NCBI GenBank assembly: GCA_934045905.1
Contig: OW203766.1
Span: 13,510,309 to 13,574,308 of the forward strand
DNA length: 64,000 nt
From: Leuctra nigra
Taxonomy: Eukaryota > Arthropoda > Insecta > Plecoptera > Leuctridae
Direction: 5' to 3'
Part shown: piece after piece, positions 1 through 10,800 of the stretch
How positions within the stretch are numbered: the stretch's first letter is position 1
How the letters are laid out: every line of letters begins with the position of its first letter
Made by a program: the position numbers and the translations under genes
The notes under the pieces: model-generated
The model's database searches: none
Told to the model about the DNA's origin: nothing
The model's input: only the letters and a program-made list of their open reading frames with translations

Positions 1-230
1 ATTTTTTGGCACAAAGATCGTGATAGTAAGAGTTTAGGGTCGAAATATTACTTTAAATAAATAAATAAATACTAGCCGTAGTGTCACTTGAACATTGACC
101 GCGGGCCAATTTCAGTGTCCAGGAGTGTACCTTCCAATAATTCTTTTCCTTCATTGAAAACAAACAATGCCCTGAAATTACAATGTTTCTTGAAATCCAC
201 TCGAACAAATAGCCAAAATATGCATCTTAC

Positions 231-466
231 TTCTGATTGAGGTTGTCCCTGCGCTGTTGGACAGCCTGCGTGTTGTCTCGTCCCTGTCTGATGAGCTTGT
301 CCGCCAACGCGTTGATGGCCTTGATGCGCGAGTCGTCCACTCGCATGTCGGAGTCAACGTCGTCGAGCTTGCGCTGCAACGCGAGGCAGTGCTCGAAGTC
401 TCGGCCGGTGTCGCCGGCTTGGATCATCATCTCCTTGTCGCGGATCCAGGCCTCGATCTTCTCCAC
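231..466 (-). CDS. kst: kst exon 36, spectrin repeat (last exon in window)
   Basis: Residues about 2385-2463. Begins [19 protein letters not shown], the helix-A tryptophan signature of a spectrin repeat, and includes [16 protein letters not shown] from helix C. Acceptor CAG at the high end; donor GTAAGATGC at the low end leaves a codon split after two bases, so the gene continues off the left edge. Confidence 0.93.
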
Positions 467-3400
467 CTGCGACAGACATTATTACGTCGTTAGGAGAGGA
501 GAAGCATTCGCTCGTCAATACGACAGCATGATGAACCAGGTGGACAGGCCTACAGGAGTTTGTACAGTGTACAAACTCTTTCGATCCATTTTCAAAATGT
601 GACATTTTTATTTTTTACAATATGAACGAAGATGATTTTTTTCTTCTAGACAATTTAATATATTTAATAAATTGAAATAATATCAAACATAGTCCATCAT
701 AACAGTCATGTTCTAAGCATTCTTGCTCCTAGCTGTCTCTAAAGTTGTTAGAAATTCAAACTTTGGGCACCATCTAATAAAACCAATCCATCTAATTCTA
801 AATTGCAAATCTACTATTATAGACCTCTACTATAGAAGCAAAATTGGGTAAAAAGTGCAGTTACATGGGTATTTTCACATGACCCAGCAAAAAATTGGAT
901 TGAATTAAACAAAGAAAACTATTTGAAGTGAAAAGCAATTTGATTATATTTCGGTTAAGGCTTGGTATCTCCATACACGTAACTTGTCAAGAACAAAGTC
1001 TCTCGTACGTACCTGACTGTTGAACTCGAGGATGTCCTGAGCCTCTTCCAGGCCTCGTCCTCGGCTGTTTGCCTCGGCTAGCAGCTGCCTCCAGGCGGCC
1101 AGCAGTTTGTCCAGCTGTGCGCGCACGTCGCGCGACGCCTTGTGCTTCATGGCTAGCAGCGTTTCACCTGAAGATCATCACGTGCATGTGAGAGCGTGTG
1201 AGAGGGAACTTTACGGTTTTGTGTTAATGTGAAGGTCCAAAACACAACAATGCATGATAAATGCATAACAGTTCGCAAATTAAATTGAATATTGCTTACT
1301 TTTTAAATTAGTTATCTATTCATTGTCCTTCTTTACTTTTTAGAAGAAACGAGAATTCATTGTGATGACACTCTTATGGTTTAGTTCTATTCAGCATTAA
1401 AAAGTTTCATGTTTGGTTTTAATCGATTTGTTGTGGAGACATCTCAAACAAGAGGTGTGTTCATCCTCTTACCTTTCTCCTTGATCTGTTGGATGCGGCT
1501 GTCGTGAGCGCTGAGCTCGGCTTGGAACGCCTGGTGCTTCTGCAGCTTCTTGATCTTGTCCTCGAGGCTGCAGATGTCTCCCTTGCTGACCTCCGCTTCC
1601 AGCAGGTTCTGCTTCTCCTCGATCCAGGACTCGGCCTGAACAAGTGGGACGTTATTTAATGAGATAGTTCTTGGGAATAACACAGGTTGCATGTTTTCAA
1701 GAGCTACAGATCTCTACACATTTTGGGCAATTTTGGGGCTTTCTAAATAATTATAACTTATAAGCTATTTTTCATAACAATAACAATCAAAATCTAAATT
1801 GTGCCAAAATTTGAATGTTGAGGATTTTTTATTTATAGATAAGAAAGACTCAGAAGAAATAAATGCTGTAGATAAGTTCAAGGACTTATACTTTCAGCTT
1901 GCATTGTTAACATTGTAATGGAACAATGTTTCAATGGAAAAAGAGTTACGACTCTTACTTCAGCGACGTCTCGCATGAACTGTGTGTAGAGCAGAGCTTC
2001 GTCCAGCTTCTGCTTGCGTTTGTTGGCCAGGTTCTTGACCATGATGCGCCGCTTCACCACGTCAGCCATTCGGTTGCCTGTGAGAAGAATTAAGTATATT
2101 ACAGTTCAAATATCATACATTTGACAATTTCATATTGAAATTATTAATTAACAAGTTCTCAACAAATTTTCGATAAGACTTGCCACAACGTTTGGAGCTT
2201 TAGCTTTTATGAAAACTTTTAGTAGCCTGTATAGACCTGCATCACTCGTATGACATAGTAAATATATTATTAGAATATGGTAAGTTGGGACCTAATGAGA
2301 GAGAACATAGGAGAACATAATATCCTACCGATGGTATCGCTCTCAACGTGGTTCTGAGCCAGCAGTTTGTCTCCGTGCACTTTCAGGGAATCCAGCTTCT
2401 CTTCTTGTGTCGCCAGCAGCTTCTGGAAGGCGTCGTGTTTCTTGGCACACGAGTCCACTTCGTCCACGGTCGAGCCGAAGTCACCGCTCTGCAGCGCCAC
2501 CTGAGAACATCACACAAGTTACTCGCTGCTTCTTGCTGAATTGATAGATTATGATTTCAAGCTAGAGGTAAACAACAAAGATTTTTAATTGTTTTGAATA
2601 TTTTTTTCTCAGTATTTAATATTTATTTGTCTTTTAATAGGTAATACAGTAAACCCTCGTTAATTCGAATTCAAAGGGACCCAAAAAATCCCAGTTCGAA
2701 TTAAAAAAGTTCGAAATATATAATTAATGCAAAAAAATGTGTGTGCATTTTCATGAAGTTTGAATATTCCCGCCTGTGGAATATTCCCGCCATTGCAAAA
2801 AAGTGGGGTTGGCAAACCTGTAACAGCAGCTTGGCCAACCTCGCAAGCCAGATTATCTCATTTTGATGCCATTGAAGGTTGTGTTTTGTTTTGAGTGTTG
2901 TTTTTTCGTAGTTTGTTCGCGATTATTTTATCAATCCTTCTGCAAAGTTGGAATTAAAACAACTGTATGCAAGGAATAACATGGGCTGGGACCAAAATTC
3001 AGTTCGAATTTCGAATTAACCTAAAATTCGATTTATAAAAATGATTTAACATGTAAAAACCTATCCTGTCCACTGGGACCATCCACCTAGTTCGAATTTA
3101 CCCCTAAATTCGAATTATTGAAGTTCGTAATAACGAGGGTTTACTGTATTGGCATATTGCTAGATTGCATATTGCATATTGTTAACATTATGTTTTCACC
3201 CTACTTAGTTTTTCTCAAAGGTCCCCCCCCCCCCCCAACTAGTGATGTAAATCCGTAAATTACAGGCCGTAAATTACCCGGTAAATTACCAATTTGTCGT
3301 AATTTACAACTTTCTTAAATTACGTAATGTAAGGCGTAATTTACAATCGTAAATTACGCGTAATTTGCTATAAAATACCGTAAATTACACAAACTCAGGC

Positions 3401-4783
3401 GCGTAGGAAGAATAACCCTTAACTTTTCATCTTGACACTCCCAAATAACACCCCCAGATCACAGACTAGAAGGCTATAACCCTTCGAGTATGGTCCATAC
3501 TCAAGGCTATAACTAGTCAGTGACCAGATATACAAATATGTTGAAAGAGATCCAAAAATGCACAGCTTTGCTCCATTATGAGGTAGAATTCTCAAAATTT
3601 GACCAAGTTTTGCAAAACTAATTGAACAGAGCTATTTAGTACAGGAGCAAATGTAATTCCGCTCGATTTGAGTGCCGAAATTGATTTTTTCGTAATTATC
3701 GATTGTTTACATCATTCTTAATATTACCTGACGTGCCTTCAATTTTTTTGGTGGCCATCTTGGAAAATATGGCGGAAAAAGAGCGGAAAACGTAAATTTT
3801 ACAAATTATTTAAGTGTTGGTAGAGGAAAGGTTGAAAAATTATGTGATACTAATTCACTAAAACTAACTCAAATATGGGGACTTTAATAAAAAAATTACG
3901 CTGTAAACATTTTTTTTTTAAATTATAAATTTTTAATTTTTTTTAAATTTAAATTTAATTTTTTTCTTAAACGCATATTGTTCACAATGAAATTGTCTAC
4001 AAATTTTAATTCCACATATTTTAGTCTGAGTCCATGCCTTTCATAATAAATTGAGAGCAAAAAAACACAGAAATGTGATTGGTCAATTCCAACAATGAAA
4101 AAATAAAATTCGTTCGCGGCGTATTTTTTTTTCTAGTCCCCATTATTTGAGGCCCGTTCATTATTCATTATTTTAGGCATTATTCATTATTTTAGGCCCG
4201 TTTGAGGCCCGTTCTTGAATATGCTGGGTCAATATGGGATCCGTATCAAATTGGGCAAGTGAAGGCTGTTGAGGGTGTACAGAGAAAGGCTGCGAGAAGA
4301 GTGACGGGAAAACTGAGAAGAAGGAAATGGGAAGTTGTGAAGCCAAAGAACAGAAGAAGCGGAAATAACGAATTGACCTTAAGACTGAAGAAAGTTCCAG
4401 AGAGTGTATCGGAAATGCTGAAGGATTTGGGTTGGGAATCACTCCAAGATCGAAGAAGGAAAGCTAGGCTCTGTAATATTTACAGAGCCTTTACTGGGCT
4501 AGAAGCTTGGAAAGATTTGACGAAAAGAATAAAGAAACCAGATTATTTAGGAAGAAAAGACCATAAATTTAAGATAGGAAGAAGAAATTTCAAAATCGAT
4601 ACAGCAAGAAATTCACACGCAGATCTGGGATTTAAAGAGTGGAACAATTTAAATTTAAAGAAATTGCCAGAAACACTTGCTGATCTGAGACTACTTTTTG
4701 ATGTACCTACCTCATAATCTATAATTATTCTATATTTTAAAATCTCTGCCACCTGTACATGTACAATTTGTAGAGAATAAAAC

Positions 4784-4818
<35 letters not shown>

Positions 4819-7800
4819 GTTTTAGTGAATTATTTCATAATTTTTCAACCTTTCCATTACCATCTATTAAATACTTTGTTAAATTTACGTTTTCCGCCAT
4901 ATTTTCCAAGATGGCAACCAACAAAATTGAAGGCACGTCACTCAGGTAATATTAAGAATGATGTAAACAATCGATAATTATGAAAAAATCATTTTCGGCA
5001 CTCCAATCGAGCGGAAAGCATCTTTTCTACACTTGAACCTACACTATAATATTATCTAATGAGTAGAGCCAGTTTTAAATGGTGATTTTATTTCTTAAAA
5101 TTCGTTTTTAAAATCATCAATTTCGTTTTTTGTGTTTTTTCTGGAAGAGGGATTTCGCGATTTTGTGTTGATATTAAATTGGTTATAAAACACATTGTAA
5201 TAGCCCCCAGAAACAATAATTTGATGAAAAACATGTATGCCACTTTGGAGGAGGGATTGGAATGGATTGGTCATGCACTATTAGCACTGAAATAGGCTTG
5301 TCTAGAATGGCGTCTTTAATGCTCTGTACTGTCTTTTCCCCAACCCACATTTTCTCTGTATAGATGATACATATTTAAAATTTCATGACGCAAAATGTAT
5401 AGTTTGACAAGATATTTTCTTTCCAATCCAACAATTTTCAGTGCAGTAATTGTTCCAAAATATCCTTCTGTGTAAGTAGACTATTGATAAATAGTTGCAA
5501 CTGGTTGAGGGTGGAAGGGGGGTTGGGAAAACCGGTCGACCTTGAACAGATGGGGGCGCAAAACAAAGCAGCCTGGAGGCATCATCAACTGGTTAGACTG
5601 GTCTGGTTCACTTTGAGGGTGGGTAGCAAAGTGTCTGGCGAGGGGAAGGGGGTCGAGTGAGTAGCACATGGAAAGAAACTGGTTTCATTTGTTGTTGTGT
5701 GACCTGTTAGGGGGATAAAAGCAGTAATTTTAATAGAAAACCTTTATTTCGTGGTCATTTCGCGGAAAATGTTGAATATCGCGATCAGGGTTGGATTTCG
5801 TTTTTTTTCGCGATGTAAAAATGGTAGATTTGGGATCTATACACAATGAAATGGATTTTAGTAGAAGAAAATAGTGCAATCAGAATAATTCGCGAATTCG
5901 CGCATCACCATTTAAAACTGGCTCTACTAATGAGACATTATCTCATTTGTCCAACATGATCATCCTCATGAAAAAAAATTAATATTGCACGTTAAACAAT
6001 GATACCAAATTTCAAATTCGATTCTTTTGTATAACTCAAAAAATTCCCTGCGGGTCCAATGGGAATTATATAGGTAAAAACAAATAGCTACAGATTATAT
6101 TACATTTGTCTAAAGTTTCTACAGAATACTTAGGTATATTGCATCACATAGTATTGTACATTTCTTTGAAAAGAATGCCAAAGTAGCTTTGATTCTTTTG
6201 TATCAAAAACTCAAAAAATTCCCTGCGGGGCCAATGGGGGTTCTATAAAAACAAATAGTTATTATTTATATTACATTTGTCTAAAGTTTCCATAGAAAAT
6301 TGCATATGACACATTGTAAATTTCTTTGAAAACAATGGCAAAATACCGTATTAACTCGTGTATAAGACGCACTCGTGTATAAGACGCACCCTTGTTTTGA
6401 GAAGTCTATTTTAAGAAAACACTTAGCATGCCTGTATAAGACGCAGTAAAATGATGAAAAACATTGTGTGGTTGTATACATGATATCCATCTAAATGTTG
6501 GTTTTCCAGCTAACTGAGCTATTTGAATGAAAATCACTGCCAACTTGTTGTAAACAAACAGTAATTTCCTGCTTCTGAGAAAGGGGGGAGGGGAGTCTCT
6601 TCCCAGCAGCTGTTGCTTGCTCTAACAGGCGCGCACCTGCCTTTGCTCTGCATTCCAAAACAAACCAAACTCCCCTCCTCCCCTTCCATTAAGATCGCCA
6701 TTCAACAGTGTTTAGTCTATTTTATGTCTGTCAGAGTAATGTTTTTCAGACGTAAACATATATTTTGTCTCCTGATCTAAATGCAAGAGAAACATTTTGT
6801 TGCACACATTTAATATGTTAATAGTGTTGTGTCTAGACACAGTATGAGTAGTCCAGACAGAGTGAGAGGGAAAGGCAGAGATAGACAACATGTGGCAGTC
6901 TACCACAGCTCTGTTTACAAACATCCATCTTGGATTTACTGGGAAAAAAGCTTGGTATGCGTGTATAAGACGCAGGGCTGTTTTCAGAATCAAAATATTG
7001 ACATATAATTGCGTCTTATACACGAGTTAATACGGTAGCTTCACATTCGATTCTTTTGTATCAAAATGTCAAAAAAGGTCCTGCGGGGCAAACTGAGGGG
7101 CGCGTCCCCAAGACCTCCTTGTATTGGCAAACTTTGTAACAAGTTGGCCTATCTAGGTTAGAAAATTAACTTTAAAAATAATAATGTTTGCTTGAAGTAG
7201 GTTTAAAGAATGAACAAGCTTGTAGCATGGCATTCTTAGAGTCAAGGTTAACTGAACACAAAGTAATTAATTAGAATCATTATGTAAACTTACAATCTTT
7301 AAAATTCAACAGCAATCAAAATATAGACAAAAATATAACGAGCAATCAAATAAGTTTAACAATGTGCAATTATATCAAGAAAGTGAGTGAATCCATATAA
7401 AAAGTATGTGACCTTACCTAAATTGTGATGTCACCACGTAATAACAAGTGAACCAGTCATTGTGATAACGCTACAAAACCAGTCAGCCAGACTAGTTTTC
7501 AGTGATTCCTAGAAAAGCATGGGCCTACGTGCAGAAAGAAAGTCGTTTCGCGGGCTTTAGAAATGACAGAATGTCTAAAATTAGCTATCACGTGTACGAA
7601 ACCAACCAATCAGATTCTTTGGAGGGAAAACGATGTCAGAGGGTATAAAACGTCAGGCTACCAGCCAAACATCATCAGTCGGAGTTTTCTCAGAGCAGTG
7701 AGAACTGCCTCGCGAACCGTGAAGCCTTGTGCACGCAACATAGTATAATTTCAGCGAGACAGTGCCGATGTGATCGAAGGTAAACATTAAAATAACATTT

Positions 7801-10800
7801 TTGTATAAACGTCAACTCAGTAAATTCAAACTTCAAGCCTAGTGCTGAGGCAAATAATATCGCATTAAGACAATTTCAAGTTACAAGTGATCAACTGAAC
7901 AGTTTCAACATTAAAGTCAGTAAATGTTAAAGTATAAAAGTTAGTGAATTGCAACTCCGGGAGAAACCGACGAGTCTGCAGCCACGAACGTCATCAGCCT
8001 GAGCCAACTTGATCCAACTGCTCGAGGAGGTCACTCCTTGTGCACGGACTGCTGGACGTCCTGGTAACCAAGGGGTTATTAGACAACATCATCGCATCGC
8101 AGCTGAAGGAGGTGACATATCCAGTCATTTCATTCTGCTGGTGGACTGGAGTTCACGGGACACACTACGCAAGAGTCAACGCCATCCACTTGTTTACGCG
8201 GAAGTAAACAAACCAGACGACATCATCACTACTGCCGACGTATCGAACGTAATATTGTTTCATAATTTTTGATTGCTCTTTTCACATCAATGAACATTTA
8301 TTTTCTCTGTAATAAACAAATTATAATATTGCTGATTCTTTGTGTTCTACCCTCTGAGCCAAATCCCGCAGGTTTCAGTGGCGCCCAACGTGGGGCTCGA
8401 ATAACATTCCTGGGAGCAATTGTTTTGAAAGAAATAATTGTTTTCTTGATTGTGAAAGAGTTACTCAGTTGTTCTGAAACTTGTGGACACAGGCATTGCG
8501 TAAAATTTTCATGTATTTGGAAATTTTACATAGAATCAACCCGTTAACGTAAAGATAAAGCCAACTGTAGATTTGTGCATGTTAGTTCATTACATCTGTT
8601 ACGATGGCAGATCGAGATGCAAGTTTAGCGTCAACTGTAGATTTAGATGAGACTGTAGAGGGGGCGGGGGACCAGTCAGTGGTTAGTGAACTCGAGGTAA
8701 CTAGGAGCCAGGTGATAGGGGAGGACGAACACGATGACTCGCTACCTCATGTTGAAATGCCAATCTTTGAAGAGAGACAAAAAGAAGCCAGGGCTGACAG
8801 TATATATTCACAATTCGGTGAGAAAGAATCCTCTAATCCAGTTATGGAATTCCTAATGAAGGAAAGGGAAGCAAGAGAAAAGGAAAAGCAAGAACAACAA
8901 GAGAAAGAAGCTATCAAGGAAATGAATAGGAAACTAGAGAAAATTAAGGAGAAGGAAGAAAGAGGAAAGGAAATACGGGAGTTGCTATTAGAAACTAAAA
9001 ATGAATTCAGGGAGATCGCGAGTAAATTTGAAGCTGGATTGAAAAAGGTTGAAACTAGGGTCACAAATGTAGAGGAAAGAGTACAACAAGTAAATGATAA
9101 AGTCGACACAGAGTTGGAGGTCATTAAGTCTTACGTAGAATCAATCGGAGCACAGACGAGCAGTGTTGAGGAAAAAGTTAATACCGGATTGGTAAAGATA
9201 AACACTGAGATCGATGAGCGTGACAAGAAACTCAGCCTGGAGATATTTTCATTAAGCTCGCGATTTGAAAGAAAGGATAAAGAAAAGAATGAAAGCATTT
9301 CAGCTATCAAGGAGAAAATAGAGGACGTAAGTAAAAAGGTAGATGAGAATGCCAAGAAGACTGGAACGACATCGAATATCATGTGTCATGCAAATAACGA
9401 GTTGCAATTTGCAAAACATTGTACTGAGTCGCTGATACAAGAGGCAATAAGATTTAATGGGGAAGAGAGTTGCCCAATAAACGCAATGCAATTTTTGAAG
9501 CTAATCAAAGAGCGTTTTTCAACATTCAATGTGAATAACAATCAGAAGCTGGGAATCATTGTCAAGTGTTTACATGGAAAAGCAGCAGACTGGTATGTAA
9601 ATAATCCCGTTGAGAATATTGATAAATTTGAAGAGGCTTTTAAAGATAAATATTGGTCGCAAACTGTACAGCATCAGCTAATCAGATCAATCTATGCTGG
9701 AGAATACAAAATTAGTTCGAACCTAAACATGGTGACCTATGTCAATCGGATTATCAACAAGGCAAAATATGTGACAGAATTGGTCAATATGACGGAACAA
9801 GTTTTGGTTGGAATATTGATTAATCACTTACCACCAAACATCAGGGTGATAGTACGTGGCAAAGTCAAAACTAAAGATGAGTTGATAAAAGAGCTGACTG
9901 ACTTAGAGCATGATGAATTCACTGAAAAACTAATCAGAGATCCCAAGCAATATGAGCCAATTCGTAACGGGAACGGTTACAATGACAATAGGAACGGTTA
10001 TAATAACAGGAATAGTTATGACAGAAATTACAATAACAACAACAACGGGAGAAACAGTCATAACAGAAATGGGAATGGTAACGGGAATGGTAACGGGAAT
10101 AATAATAATCGTCCACCAGAGTCCGGTACGAAGGAAACGAAAAATGAAAATTCGGGAAACGAACAGAGGTCGACACAGAATGGAAAGTAGAGATGGGACA
10201 CGATTTTGCGTCGACCGAGAAAACACGTTTCAAAGAGAGAAAAGAAGAAATTAGGAGAATGCAGAAGAAAGAGCGTGAGGATCTTAAAGAGTATATACGC
10301 AGATCTTCAAGACGGTGGAAGAAAGAGATGGATGAGCGAGAAGCTGCCAGAGAAGCAGAGGTTTCTGCAATAGAAAAGCAACTTCAAATAGATTTTTTGC
10401 TTTTCAAGAAAGGGATTGAAGACGCTGCTGCTTGCAAGACGTTGCAATCACAAGAGAGTACAGAGGGGGGCTGTGTGCCAGAAGAAATTGTCCAGAATAA
10501 AATTGAAAGTTTGGATGGACCAGACAAAGAAGAAGTTGATGAAAGTAGGCGTGAATTTACTGAGATGAAGAAAGATGAAAATGTATTTCGAAGGAAGAAT
10601 TTTGAAGACAATTACGAGGTAGTATTGCCACAAGTGAGCGAGAAGGAAGTATTACAGATTCCGATTGCGAATCAAGATGATTTCGACAGAGTTCGAACAG
10701 TTGAAGAAATTGGCGATGTTTTGAAGTCTATAGGCGACTTTAAAAGTAATGGTGAAAAGTTTCACGACGAGAAAAATGACAAGGTGATTATGAATGAAAA

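Larger units (their letters stand above)
7135..8377 (+). repeat. 5' LTR (1,243 bp)
   Basis: Starts TGTAACAAGTTGGCC and ends GGTTTCA. Offset from the 3' LTR is a constant 4,331 bp at both ends. It carries TATAAAA (7,644-7,650), an initiator TCAGTC (7,675-7,680) and AATAAA (8,311-8,316), so the transcript should start near 7,677 and R should end just after 8,330. Small ORFs inside it are identical in both LTRs but have no recognisable product. Confidence 0.95.

Noticed and set aside
8009..8272. 87-aa ORF in the 5' LTR (repeated at 12,340-12,603)
   Set aside because: Identical in both LTRs simply because the LTRs are identical; no family match and it lies in the transcript leader.
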